35,906 nucleotides of DNA from Legionellales bacterium. GTDB taxonomy: Bacteria > Pseudomonadota > Gammaproteobacteria > Comchoanobacterales > Comchoanobacteraceae. The stretch lies in NCBI GenBank assembly GCA_002722435.1, contig PBLX01000007.1, positions 1-35,906 on the forward strand, given 5' to 3'. Below the pieces are notes generated by a model. It had not been told where the DNA came from. It was given only the letters and a program-made list of their open reading frames with translations, and searched no databases. This document shows, piece by piece, positions 17,180-26,869 of this stretch. The first letter of the stretch is position 1; each line of letters opens with the position of its first letter. The position numbers and the translations under genes were made by a program.

Positions 17180-18448
17180 TTAATATACGCCACCTAATCT
17201 TTGTGATCTATCAATTGCTGCTTGTGATGCAGTAGGTGGTACATAATTTGGATCACTCTGTGTTACAGCTCTTTGTATATTTCTTGCATTCGCCTGCAAT
17301 TTACTTGCTGCTCTAGTGTTTCCTGCTCTTAATGCTGCGTCAGCAGCCTTTGCAAATTTAATAGCCCTTCTGTCTGTAAATGTTACAGTATTAGCCGCCG
17401 CAGTTTGTGTAGTTGCTGCTGGCTGTTGGTTATCGCCTCGCATAGAAATTGTTGGTGCAGGTGTTACACCTGCTCCTGCCGCTGTTTTAGTAGATCCGAT
17501 TCTATCTCTGTATGCTTGTGCTGATCTTTGATTTTCTGCATCACGTTCAGCACGCCTATTACCGCCGCCTCTAAATACTCCAGCAATACGACTTAAAATT
17601 CCTGGCCTTTCAGCCGCTGCTGTAGCCTGTCCTGCTTTATCTTGTTTTACTTTATCTCTAATATTTGCTATGGATTGTTGACCTTGGGTCGGTGCTGATG
17701 CAGTACCAAACTCACCTCCTGCTCCTCCTGTTTGCACTGCTGTACCTGCAGGAGCCTTTGCTACTTGTGTAGTTGCAGGTGCTTGAGGAGCAGATGCTGC
17801 TTGTGCCGCAGTTCTACCGCCCTGACTACCTGCACGATTTGCCTGTGCTGATTTTGCCTGTGCCGCAGCCATTGCTGCTCTAGTATTCTTACCCATTATA
17901 CCATCTGCTTTAATATCGAAACCCTGTGCTTGCAATTTTTTCTGAATTGCCATTGTTTTATCAAAGTCTTTTGTATTTGCTGCTGTTGCTGCTACTTTTG
18001 CTCTTTGCTTTGGTCTAGGAGGTGGAGCAGTAGGTGTTGCCATCTTAGGAGCCGCTGCTTTTGCTATTGCTTGTGTACCTCTTGCGCTTGCCTGATCTGC
18101 TGGCATAGGTGCTGGATTTACAACCGCTTTAGCGGCTCTTGCTACTGCTGCCTGTTGTGGATCAACTGGATTCGCCCTTAGTGGCCCACCTGCAGGAACA
18201 TTAGGATTAATTTTAGGTGCTGTTGCTTTGGCTAAGTTTGCTCTAGTTTGAGCTGCTGTACTTCCGCCCTGTTGCCCTGGAGTTTGAATAGCCTTAATAA
18301 AATCACCAATACTTCCAAATTTTTTATTAGTAACAGTTCTTGGATCCTCAGGTTTAGGTTTTCCTCGTATATTTGAAGCGTCCCCACCACCTTTTTCACC
18401 GCGAGGTGCTTCTATTATTCTATCCAAACTCTCAAGTAAGTCACGCAT
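17180..18448 (-). CDS. Ala/Pro/Gln-rich protein with a peptidoglycan-binding-like (PG_binding_1) repeat
   Basis: 422 aa; 'KTMAIQKKLQAQGFDIKADGIMGKNTRAAMAAAQ' matches the PGBD pattern (iq..L...G....DGi.G..T..A...fQ). Confidence 0.7.
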   Translation of the reverse strand: MRDLLESLDRIIEAPRGEKGGGDASNIRGKPKPEDPRTVTNKKFGSIGDFIKAIQTPGQQGGSTAAQTRANLAKATAPKINPNVPAGGPLRANPVDPQQAAVARAAKAVVNPAPMPADQASARGTQAIAKAAAPKMATPTAPPPRPKQRAKVAATAANTKDFDKTMAIQKKLQAQGFDIKADGIMGKNTRAAMAAAQAKSAQANRAGSQGGRTAAQAASAPQAPATTQVAKAPAGTAVQTGGAGGEFGTASAPTQGQQSIANIRDKVKQDKAGQATAAAERPGILSRIAGVFRGGGNRRAERDAENQRSAQAYRDRIGSTKTAAGAGVTPAPTISMRGDNQQPAATTQTAAANTVTFTDRRAIKFAKAADAALRAGNTRAASKLQANARNIQRAVTQSDPNYVPPTASQAAIDRSQRLGGVY

Positions 18449-18458
18449 TATTTTATCC

Positions 18459-19082
18459 TTATAGTGGGTTGTTTCCGCCGCTTGCCATTAAATTCGGCTT
18501 TGGTGGAGCGACTGTTGAACCTCTGTCGCTCATCATGCTTTTCTTGGAAGGTTCTTCCCTGGCAGGCCCACTGTAATCTTGTTTAGTTACATCGCCTGGA
18601 GTTTTTGCGTATTCAAACTTCTTTGTCTCGATACTCTTTAGCATGTTTTCGTTATACTTGTCGCCAAATACTTCCTGTTGTTTTAGCTCATCTTGACTGC
18701 CAATAAGTGGTTCATAGTCTGATTCCATCTCCTTGACTGCTTCTTCACGGCCTATTTCCTCAGGATTATCGCTGTTAATAACAACTAAATGACTTGCAGG
18801 AACACCAACCACTTCACTAATATATCTGTACAGTTGATCCGCTGTTACAGGGTACTTAACCTCTGCATCCATGATAAACACTTCTGCATTGTTAAGTGTT
18901 TGGAAGTCCATTGGATGTTCTTGTATTGGAGTTTTCTTAGGCTTGCTAATACTTGCTACTTCATATTTTTCCAGTGCAGTTTCCAGTGCATCCATTGTTT
19001 CTGCAGTGAGTTCGTTTGCTAGTTTAATACGAAATTTGTATGTTTGTTCACTTTCTACAAGATAACTTCTAAAACTTTTCAT
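18459..19082 (-). CDS. Conserved T4-like phage protein, unknown (possibly virion-associated)
   Basis: 207 aa ORF, N-terminus MKSFRSYLVESEQTYKFRIKLANELT, late-type motif upstream. Confidence 0.65.
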   Translation of the reverse strand: MKSFRSYLVESEQTYKFRIKLANELTAETMDALETALEKYEVASISKPKKTPIQEHPMDFQTLNNAEVFIMDAEVKYPVTADQLYRYISEVVGVPASHLVVINSDNPEEIGREEAVKEMESDYEPLIGSQDELKQQEVFGDKYNENMLKSIETKKFEYAKTPGDVTKQDYSGPAREEPSKKSMMSDRGSTVAPPKPNLMASGGNNPL

Positions 19083-19108
19083 TGTGGTATTCCTTGCTGT
19101 AATAGTGT

Positions 19109-19115
19109 ATTTATT
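19109..19115 (-). promoter_or_regulatory. T4-type late-promoter-like motif (AATAAATA)
   Basis: Plus tatttat = minus ATAAATA, 27 nt upstream of the 19082 start. Confidence 0.45.
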
Positions 19116-19626
19116 ACTTTTGTTCAGTATTTCTTCCTAAAATTTCCATTAGTAACTGATTTCTGTCCACTGTTTGACCGTCACCATCTTCTGTATCTTC
19201 GCCCCTTGCGTGCGCTTCGCGTGCTAGTCTAGCATCCAGTGTTGCTTTTTTAAGTTGTAAATCAACCATGCGTAACTTTTTATTAATCTTTGCACTCTTA
19301 GCACTTAGTGCAGTATCCAACATACGACTTGCATTGTTAAAAATTTCGCCACTAAAACGTGCTTCAACATTCATACCTAGATCCATTAGATCCTTAAATG
19401 TGTCCTGTGCTAGGCTTGCAATGTCATCCATTTCTTTATCACTTGTTTCAAGATCTCGAACACTGGGCAGTGCAGCATCTATTTTATCCACATTAGTAAG
19501 TGCAGTTTGTAGTTGTGGAATACTGTCTTTGTCTACAGATTCAACTATGTTTGTATTTTCTTCTAATGTAACATCTATTTCCTGGGAGTCAGGCAAATCA
19601 AATAATTCTTCTAATTTTTTTGTCAT
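19114..19626 (-). CDS. 16: Terminase small subunit (gp16-like)
   Basis: 170 aa; coiled 'FKDLMDLGMNVEARFSGEIFNNASRMLDTALSAKSAKINKKLRMVDLQLKKATLDAR' fits the T4 gp16 central helices. Confidence 0.75.
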   Translation of the reverse strand: MTKKLEELFDLPDSQEIDVTLEENTNIVESVDKDSIPQLQTALTNVDKIDAALPSVRDLETSDKEMDDIASLAQDTFKDLMDLGMNVEARFSGEIFNNASRMLDTALSAKSAKINKKLRMVDLQLKKATLDARLAREAHARGEDTEDGDGQTVDRNQLLMEILGRNTEQK

Positions 19627-19634
19627 AGGCTTTC

Positions 19635-20669
19635 CTAGTTCATGAGCAAATAGTCTATTGTATTATCTCTTTTACCATTAAGTATACATAACGGCCTCGG
19701 AATATCACTTGCATTGAAGGTAGCATGTGCATAATTAAAGTTAGCAAAACATCCAACATCAAGTGGTATTAGTCCTCCTCTTCCAACTTTAAAATAGTGT
19801 TGTGAAGAATCTTCAGATAAGTCTAACATAAAACTACAAGGTCCTTGCATTACTGCTTTTGTTTCTGGATCATAATGTTCGTCAACATGTGGTACAAAAC
19901 TTTCGCCTGGATACTGCATTTGTAGTGTGCAGCCAAGCAAACGTTTTATACCTGCCTTTTCACATAAACGTTTCATTTCAGATCCTGGCAACTCATCAAG
20001 TTCCGTGTATGGTAGTTCGTATCCTGAACGTAATCCTCTGCGAGTGCCTTTTAGTTCTTTGCCTTTAAGTGGCAGTGCAAACTTAGGATTGTCTTTGGAA
20101 TAATCACACATGTTAGTCATTTCATCCAGCAACTTAGCCTTATCTATATCTGCAAGCACTTCAGGATCTAGTGCTTCATACGGAGTAAGTATATTGTTCT
20201 TCTTCCACCATCTTGGACCGTTACCATTAGCAAACCAGTTGCGTATAATAGCAGGACAATCTTCTGGCAAATCCATAGGCCTATCCACTGTGTGCATGTA
20301 CTTGTCAAACAAATTCATTCCAAATTCACGTCTTTGAATACTCTCATATATAGTCTGTATCATTAGTCCCATGTCAGTATGGATCCATATTTCAAACTGT
20401 CCTCGTGCAAATAGTGTTGTACCTGGACTTGTTTTAAATCCTGTCCTTTGTTCGAGAAACCATCCACTGTATAACAGTATATCCAGTGCTTGTTCATTAA
20501 TAATTATCTCTTCAAGTTTTAGTTTACTGCCTGGATATTCTATTACTAGTTTATACCAGCCTGGTGTAAGATCAAAGTCCGTATTTAGACTAAAATCTGT
20601 GCGATTATATCTTAGGTCTTCCAAGTAAAAGTTACCCAAAGGTTTATTTGCTCGGATATCAACAAGCAT
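19635..20669 (-). CDS. 2OG-Fe(II) oxygenase / aspartyl beta-hydroxylase-like protein
   Basis: 344 aa; 'LLGCTLQMQYPGESFVPHVDEHYD' (HxD) and distal 'NFNYAHATFNASDIPRPLCIL'. Confidence 0.5.
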   Translation of the reverse strand: MLVDIRANKPLGNFYLEDLRYNRTDFSLNTDFDLTPGWYKLVIEYPGSKLKLEEIIINEQALDILLYSGWFLEQRTGFKTSPGTTLFARGQFEIWIHTDMGLMIQTIYESIQRREFGMNLFDKYMHTVDRPMDLPEDCPAIIRNWFANGNGPRWWKKNNILTPYEALDPEVLADIDKAKLLDEMTNMCDYSKDNPKFALPLKGKELKGTRRGLRSGYELPYTELDELPGSEMKRLCEKAGIKRLLGCTLQMQYPGESFVPHVDEHYDPETKAVMQGPCSFMLDLSEDSSQHYFKVGRGGLIPLDVGCFANFNYAHATFNASDIPRPLCILNGKRDNTIDYLLMN

Positions 20670-20692
20670 TTATTTCTCCTTATAATACTTAG

Positions 20693-21133
20693 TTAGCGTT
20701 TGCCGTTATGAAAAATATCATCTTCTGTAACTACGCGAAACCTTAAGCCTTTATGTTTTGCCCATTTTGCGGCTGCTTCCCATTTTGCATGGTTAAGCGC
20801 AATAGCAAGTTTTTCTTTTTCGCGAGTTTTTTCAGTAAGCATTGTTTGTGCTTTAGGCTTTATTTCAATAAGTTCAGCGTGTTTTTTGCCGCGTTTGTCC
20901 TGATAAACTACAACAAAATCAGGTACATATACTGTTCCTTTTCCTGTAAGTGGGTTACGATAAGGTATTTGTATACATTCACTTGCCCAACTTATAATAG
21001 CAGGATTATTATCACAAAAACGCATAAATGCGTGTTCCCATCCACTACGATATCGTGGTGCTTTGTTACCTGTATACTTGCTAGGATTTGTTATAGTGTA
21101 TACGCCATTTGCGTATTTGTTTCGACTAAACAT
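20693..21133 (-). CDS. 4: gp4-like head completion nuclease
   Basis: 146 aa; 'NPSKYTGNKAPRYRSGWEHAFMRFCDNNPAIISWASECIQIPYRNPLTGKGTVYVPDFVV' followed by 'ELIEIKPKAQ' resembles T4 gp4 (TnsA-like E...PDF...EiK). Confidence 0.9.
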   Translation of the reverse strand: MFSRNKYANGVYTITNPSKYTGNKAPRYRSGWEHAFMRFCDNNPAIISWASECIQIPYRNPLTGKGTVYVPDFVVVYQDKRGKKHAELIEIKPKAQTMLTEKTREKEKLAIALNHAKWEAAAKWAKHKGLRFRVVTEDDIFHNGKR

Positions 21134-21604
21134 TTACGCCTCCACTTGGCGTGCTATGTTTTCATTAGGTTCAATGTTAGCCTCATATCCCAGTAGACTA
21201 GAAGTTCTGCGGCTTAAATTTAAGAAAGTAGGTATTGCACTTTTAAGATCACCAGTGTTTTTAAATTCTTCAATAATATCAACTATCTTAATGTTCAATT
21301 CATTAGCGGCTAGTATTACTGCTGCTGTAAGTGCCGCGGCTGCTTGTTCATTGTTTGTGCGATTAATAAAAAAGGACTTGGCTACATCATATTCCTGTGC
21401 GGTTAAGTTAGCAGGTGTTGTAAAATAGTTATTAAAATAGTCCTGTACTCGTTGATCAAAACTTATGTCTGGATCCCTAATAGGTAAATTAGTTTTTTGT
21501 CCGGGTCTTTCAGTTGTTGCGGCACTAGTAGTGCTTGCACCAGTGCTTGCACCGCCGCCACCTGAACCTCCTCCGCTTGAACCTCCGCCACTTCCGTATG
21601 ACAT
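21134..21604 (-). CDS. Gly/Ser-rich N-terminal protein, unknown
   Basis: 156 aa; 'MSYGSGGGSSGGGSGGGGASTG' tail then an alpha-helical C-terminal region; sits between gp4 and tail-tube genes. Confidence 0.6.
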   Translation of the reverse strand: MSYGSGGGSSGGGSGGGGASTGASTTSAATTERPGQKTNLPIRDPDISFDQRVQDYFNNYFTTPANLTAQEYDVAKSFFINRTNNEQAAAALTAAVILAANELNIKIVDIIEEFKNTGDLKSAIPTFLNLSRRTSSLLGYEANIEPNENIARQVEA

Positions 21605-21605
21605 A

Positions 21606-22820
21606 TTATGTCTTCTTTCCGTAATTCGAATTTCGAGAATATGTTATAAAGTCACTTATAGCAGCAGGAAAAGCATTCGAACCGTTTTTAGGTTTCACTA
21701 TACCGTTTCCTTGATCAACTTCATTAGTAATTACCTGTTGGAAGTTTGTTGTACTTAAATTTTGTCCTTGACTGCTCACATTGTTGTTATTTACTTCTAG
21801 TCCTGTTGCTTTAATAAATCCGTCTGTAATACCGCCTGATACTTTACTAAGTGTATTCTCTACTAGTCCTGTAACAGGAACTAGAATATTACTTGTAGGT
21901 TTTTTGCCTGTCAATAAATTATTTGCAAATATACCGAGAGTATCAGTAATAATGTCTTTTCCTGTTAGTTTTTCTTCATTATAAATTACTTCCGCGTCTT
22001 TGATAACACCTATTACGTTACCCTGGAACAAGTCTTTTGATTCTTGTCCTGCTACGTTTACTGTTTGTCCACCAATGAATGCTTCACTACTAGGATCACC
22101 AGTTGTTAGATCGCTTACTTCCACATCATAATGTATATCGCCAAATCCTCTAGGATTAATGTTGTTCATAAAGCCTGTAGCATACTTAACAGTTTCATAT
22201 GACAGGGTCATTCTGTGTTCCATAAGACTTGAATCTGCATATGCATGACTATCGTGACTAAAATTAGCGATTATAGGATTAATAAGTGTGTATTCTGCAA
22301 ACTTGTGATTGTGCATACTGTATATCTTTATGCTTTTAAAGAAACGCTTGTTACCGCGTTGAAGTCCCCACTGTTGCCGTACACGATTACTATACTTGTC
22401 ATATGGAGTATAAGCATTACCTCCGAGATCATATGTTGGATCTGCATTGTAAAAGATATAGTATTTGTGCCATAAGTTTCTTATTAGTTCCTTTACATCA
22501 TCATGGAAACGTACAGTAACTTCTGTGTAGTTTATTGTATGATGACTATGAACTTTACGATTGTATTGATTGTGTGTTTGTACGTCTATGTTGTAACTTG
22601 GCAAGTCTATACTTTTAACAAGTATAGGTAATTCAAGTTGATCAACACTAGTAAACAGTGTAGATGCTTCTGAAGTAAATTCAAATATAACATGGAATAG
22701 ATGTCCATGTCTTGGCTGCAATTCAAAATTATTGTCAACAAAAGTGCGAGCCGCGTGTTTATAATCACGCATGGTCTCGCCTGTTGTAAACGGTGATAGT
22801 GAAGGATTCACACTAGCCAT
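21606..22820 (-). CDS. Tail-tube-related baseplate protein (gp54/gp48-like)
   Basis: 404 aa; 'MRDYKHAARTFVDNNFELQPRHGHLFHVIFEF...LPILVKSIDLPSYNIDVQTHNQYNRK' tube-protein-like fold signature followed by an extra C-terminal region. Confidence 0.65.
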   Translation of the reverse strand: MASVNPSLSPFTTGETMRDYKHAARTFVDNNFELQPRHGHLFHVIFEFTSEASTLFTSVDQLELPILVKSIDLPSYNIDVQTHNQYNRKVHSHHTINYTEVTVRFHDDVKELIRNLWHKYYIFYNADPTYDLGGNAYTPYDKYSNRVRQQWGLQRGNKRFFKSIKIYSMHNHKFAEYTLINPIIANFSHDSHAYADSSLMEHRMTLSYETVKYATGFMNNINPRGFGDIHYDVEVSDLTTGDPSSEAFIGGQTVNVAGQESKDLFQGNVIGVIKDAEVIYNEEKLTGKDIITDTLGIFANNLLTGKKPTSNILVPVTGLVENTLSKVSGGITDGFIKATGLEVNNNNVSSQGQNLSTTNFQQVITNEVDQGNGIVKPKNGSNAFPAAISDFITYSRNSNYGKKT

Positions 22821-22835
22821 TGGAAAAAACTCCTA

Positions 22836-23453
22836 TTAGCCGGTTATTGTTTGACCCAATGTTCTCGCTACTGTTGAACCAATACCGTCACCTAATGGTG
22901 TTTGTACAGCATTATCGTATCTAAGTGACATTGTAATTGTTGCTGGTTCCTGTGTTGCATAGTTTAGATCACCATAGTTAATGTTCTGGATAAAGCAACC
23001 ATATAGTTCCCAAGTCTCTAGTACACTTGGTGCATTTGCACCATTACCACCGTCTAGTACTTCAAAACGTGTGATAAATTTATAGTCAATACCTGAACTT
23101 GCACTGCTCTGTTCCATCATATCAAACTGCTTCTGGACCTGCTCTCCACACAACTTAGTAACACCACCGTTAACGTCATCACGGAGGTTAACTGTAACCA
23201 TTTCCCATGCATGCTTGCCTACTAGATATACTCTACTGTTATAAACAGGAATCTCAAACTCTTCGAATGTTACACTAGGGCGTGTAATATCCATTACCTG
23301 CTTTGTCATTTCAGTTCGAGGAGTACTAATACCAAAGTTTTCAAAGTTCACTCTAAAGCGATACTTTAGTTTAGGCATTAACAAGCCTTGGCTTGCCGCA
23401 CTCTGATCACCGTCAATAGGCACTGTGAATTTTGTTAATGATGAAACTGACAT
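22836..23453 (-). CDS. 19: Tail tube protein (gp19-like)
   Basis: 205 aa; 'KYRFRVNFENFG...EMTKQVMDITRPSVTFEEFEIPVYNSRVYLVGKHAWEMVTVNLRDD'. Confidence 0.92.
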   Translation of the reverse strand: MSVSSLTKFTVPIDGDQSAASQGLLMPKLKYRFRVNFENFGISTPRTEMTKQVMDITRPSVTFEEFEIPVYNSRVYLVGKHAWEMVTVNLRDDVNGGVTKLCGEQVQKQFDMMEQSSASSGIDYKFITRFEVLDGGNGANAPSVLETWELYGCFIQNINYGDLNYATQEPATITMSLRYDNAVQTPLGDGIGSTVARTLGQTITG

Positions 23454-23483
23454 GTCGTTTCGCTCCTATAATAATTATAAAAG

Positions 23484-23490
23484 TATTTAT
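23484..23490 (-). promoter_or_regulatory. T4-type late-promoter-like motif (GATAAATA)
   Basis: Minus AGATAAATACTT, 31 nt upstream of gp19 start. Confidence 0.5.
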
Positions 23491-23503
23491 CTAAATTTGT
23501 TCA

Positions 23504-23533
23504 TAAAAAAAGAGGGGCAATTTTGCCCCCCTT
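23504..23533 (-). terminator. Rho-independent terminator between gp18 and gp19
   Basis: Plus aaaaaaagaggggcaattttgccccccttttt: GGGGCAA/TTGCCCC stem with T-tracts on both strands. Confidence 0.88.
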
Positions 23534-23547
23534 TTGTCCCTTTTTAA

Positions 23548-26500
23548 TTAAACTGAACTTGCAGCCGCTACGTTTCCGCTTGAAATCTCACCTGTATTCT
23601 TAAGTCTAATTGGAATAAAGATAAACTCTGCTGCTTTTGTAGGTTCAATAGCAATGTCAACATATAGTTCATTACGATCTATTCTATCTGCAGTATTGTT
23701 TGTTTCATCACAAACTACCAAGTAATCAAACACACCTCGCTTTGCAACTAGATCGTTAAGTGTCTGTTCAATCTGTTGCTTTATTTCATCACGAGTTAGT
23801 TTATCATTAGGTTCAAACACAAAGCCTGTTGCAATATCCTGTATCTGACGTCTTAGGAAACTAGTTAAGCGTGCTACATTTATACGATCCAGCGCACTTG
23901 TACTTGCTGCACGAGTCTTGTTGCCATAGTTAAGAATACCACTGCCGTTGAAGAATGCAATTGGATTAATTCTATTTGTGTACAATGTATCTCGTACACT
24001 CTCGCGAACATTATCTGTTACAAATGCACCTGTTGCTGCATTTATAAATCCAATGCTTGCTACGTTATCTACAAGTCCACGACGTGTGCCTGCTGGTGCA
24101 AACCAAGGGAAAGCAATATCATCGCTTCTAGCAAATGTACGAAGCATTGCATGACTTGCTGGAACAACCACTGTGTTTCCGCTTAGATCATTTGTTGTGC
24201 CACCTGGGTAAAACACACCCAAATGTGGATCACTAGTTACTAGTCCATCTTCATTGTTATCAGTTGCACCCGCTGTATTGGTTGCATAGTTTTCAATTGC
24301 AGTGCTGGTTGATGCTAGTCTTAGTGGAGTATCACCTACAACAAACGCTGTTTGACGTCTATCATTGTTTAGACTTACCATATTACTAATAAGTTCTGGA
24401 TATCCAGGTGCTGCAATTACATTATAAATTCTACTGTCCTCACGCAGTGCAGTGCTTGCATCTAGAGCAGATTTCATTCCATTAACAACAATTTCACGTT
24501 GTGCTTTACGTCCAAATGTAGTACCACTTGTTGTTACCCATGCATCCTTTTCTGTAGGAAGTGTTGGATAAACTGTAGTATCACTAAAGTTAGTGCGTGA
24601 GAAATGATCACTTCTAAATTCTTTAACATTGTATGAACTACGACGTGTGTTAAACAATAACATACCGCGAGGATAAATTGTTGGATCTGGACGATCAATA
24701 TCCAAGTAATCACTTGTTAGTAGTGTTTTAGTTGTTGGAATAGTGCCTGTAATTACATCTGTTGTGCCATCTCCCATAAAACGTGCATCTCCAAATAGGA
24801 TGCCGTTTTCTGTGGTTTGGTCTGTCTTATCAATTAAAACAAACTTTGCTTCGCCATCAACAGTTTCGCGTCTGTAAATCTGAGGATAGTTCTCTAGATC
24901 ACTTGTGTCAATCCATAAATCACCATTTACTAGTGCAGTGTCATCGCTCTGTAGTGTTGGTTCTGTTGTGCTAAAGATTACACCATTTGGACTTGTGCTT
25001 GCAAGAGCAAATCCACGTGTGTCAGTAATGTTCTGATATCCTCTCCAAATTGTGCCATCATGTATTAGAATGTCTGCTTCAAATCCACCATGGAACCATT
25101 TAGTATTGTTACTAGGATTACTACTTGGTGCGCTTGTACTTGCAGTATATGTATCCGCAATCCAATTACTTAGGATAATATCGCTGTTGTTTCCTGAGCG
25201 TACTTGCTTTGTAGTAATTGCTGTAGTAATACCTGCATCGTCAAGTGGAGTGCCGCTTGTGTTCTTAAGAACTATAACACCACCTAGGTCATGTTTAATA
25301 ACAATGTTACCTGCACTGTTAATGCTTGCACTAACATTTGCTACATTAGCACCATTAATATCACTAGCCATACTAGCAAGTGTTGTACCACTTAGTACTA
25401 CTGTAACTGCACTACTTAGTGTGGTGCTATTTGCGCTACTTGCTTGGATTGTAAATGTCTCACTTGCTGTAAGTGGATTTGCACTGTCAATAAGTCCTGT
25501 CACTTCAAGGACTCCTGAACTGTAACGTTTAAATAATTTGTATGTTACTGTGTCGTTTTCATTGACATCAAATTGTACATAGAAACTACCAGTAGTAATA
25601 TTCTTACCACCTCCTGTTGCATCCAAATTCTTAAGTGCAGTTTGATCATTTTCATAAGCAGGTGCGCTGCCACTTGTAAACACTGTGCTTGCACTATCAT
25701 ATGTGCTTACGTCTGCTAGGAAGCCACTGTTGCTTGCAGTTGTTTTAATCCAAATACTTCCACTTGGACGTGGGACACTGTCAGTGCTCTTGAATGCTGG
25801 CACTGTGTAGTGTGGATCCTGTGCAATAATTGGTCTTGCAAATGTTCCTGCTGATAAGCCGGCATCTGTTAGTATTGAACCTGTGCCATTTGATAGTACA
25901 ATCTTTCCGTCTGCAACACTATCTACGCCCACTGCACTTGCACTAGCATAGATTTCAATTTTGTTATCATGAACATCCGCTGTAACACCTGTAATACTTG
26001 CATTGTTAATACTTGTCTTAAGTTCAGTAACTGTACTGCCTGACATTGTAACAGTTGTGCCATTTATTACAATAGTATTACCATTTGTAAATCTTGGACT
26101 TGCGACTGTACCTGCAATTGTTGGATGAGAGATAATCCATGAAGCACTGCCTACTAGTACCCAAGCATTTGATCTGTTCTTAAAATAAACAGGGTTACTT
26201 GTGTTGGTTGTCACTATAGCATAATCACCAATAGCACCTATAGATGTTTTAGGAACACCGCCATCTAAATCGTCTGTGCTTGTAATTACAGTAGGAACTT
26301 TATTAGTAAACACTCCTGTGCTTTTATTCCATTCAAATATTCCCCAACGTGTATCCGCGCTAACATCCCACCATACTGTGCCACCTGCAGGTTGTCCTAG
26401 TGGACGGCTAGTGCTACTTACTAGTTCTGCAAGATCAACATCTGCCCGGATAACATATGCTCTATTGCTTACGCCCAATAAACTATATGCCGCCAGTAGA

Positions 26501-26778
26501 CCATATTCATTAAGCTCATAACCGTTGATTGGTGTACCTGCAGTTGTGTTATAGAATGTTGGATTTCCAAATGTTGCTGTAAGTTCTCGCTGACTTCCAA
26601 TTAGGAATGTTTCTCCAGCATTTGCTGATGTAGTACCAGTGGCTGTGCCTGATCCTGTACCACTTGTTTTGTCTTGTGCTGTTGCAATAACGATTGCCGC
26701 TACTGTTCCTGCCGCTGATGGTGCGTAGTTACTTTCGTCAATTACTGTAACTTCTACGCCTGGTGATATTAGTGCCAT
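23548..26778 (-). CDS. 18: Tail sheath protein (gp18-like), unusually long with inserted domains
   Basis: About 1076 aa from MALISPGVEVTVIDESNYAP; conserved C-terminus 'RRQIQDIATGFVFEPNDKLTRDEIKQQIEQTLNDLVAKRGVFDYLVVCDETNN'. Start taken at 26778 (AAGGA upstream) rather than 26802. Confidence 0.95.
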   Translation of the reverse strand: MALISPGVEVTVIDESNYAPSAAGTVAAIVIATAQDKTSGTGSGTATGTTSANAGETFLIGSQRELTATFGNPTFYNTTAGTPINGYELNEYGLLAAYSLLGVSNRAYVIRADVDLAELVSSTSRPLGQPAGGTVWWDVSADTRWGIFEWNKSTGVFTNKVPTVITSTDDLDGGVPKTSIGAIGDYAIVTTNTSNPVYFKNRSNAWVLVGSASWIISHPTIAGTVASPRFTNGNTIVINGTTVTMSGSTVTELKTSINNASITGVTADVHDNKIEIYASASAVGVDSVADGKIVLSNGTGSILTDAGLSAGTFARPIIAQDPHYTVPAFKSTDSVPRPSGSIWIKTTASNSGFLADVSTYDSASTVFTSGSAPAYENDQTALKNLDATGGGKNITTGSFYVQFDVNENDTVTYKLFKRYSSGVLEVTGLIDSANPLTASETFTIQASSANSTTLSSAVTVVLSGTTLASMASDINGANVANVSASINSAGNIVIKHDLGGVIVLKNTSGTPLDDAGITTAITTKQVRSGNNSDIILSNWIADTYTASTSAPSSNPSNNTKWFHGGFEADILIHDGTIWRGYQNITDTRGFALASTSPNGVIFSTTEPTLQSDDTALVNGDLWIDTSDLENYPQIYRRETVDGEAKFVLIDKTDQTTENGILFGDARFMGDGTTDVITGTIPTTKTLLTSDYLDIDRPDPTIYPRGMLLFNTRRSSYNVKEFRSDHFSRTNFSDTTVYPTLPTEKDAWVTTSGTTFGRKAQREIVVNGMKSALDASTALREDSRIYNVIAAPGYPELISNMVSLNNDRRQTAFVVGDTPLRLASTSTAIENYATNTAGATDNNEDGLVTSDPHLGVFYPGGTTNDLSGNTVVVPASHAMLRTFARSDDIAFPWFAPAGTRRGLVDNVASIGFINAATGAFVTDNVRESVRDTLYTNRINPIAFFNGSGILNYGNKTRAASTSALDRINVARLTSFLRRQIQDIATGFVFEPNDKLTRDEIKQQIEQTLNDLVAKRGVFDYLVVCDETNNTADRIDRNELYVDIAIEPTKAAEFIFIPIRLKNTGEISSGNVAAASSV

Positions 26779-26816
26779 TTTTGTGTTCCTTATCTCATAC
26801 AAGATTTGTTATATGT

Positions 26817-26823
26817 TATTTAT
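26817..26823 (-). promoter_or_regulatory. T4-type late-promoter-like motif (GATAAATA)
   Basis: Minus GGATAAATAAC, about 39 nt upstream of gp18 start. Confidence 0.5.
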
Positions 26824-26869
26824 CCGAACACCCTTAAAATAGTGCTATTTACAAAATCCCTTTAAAGGT

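Noticed and set aside
24783-25525. Plus-strand ORFs opposite the gp18 gene
   Set aside because: They lie antisense inside a clear sheath coding sequence, have low-complexity hydrophobic translations and no family resemblance; treated as shadow ORFs.
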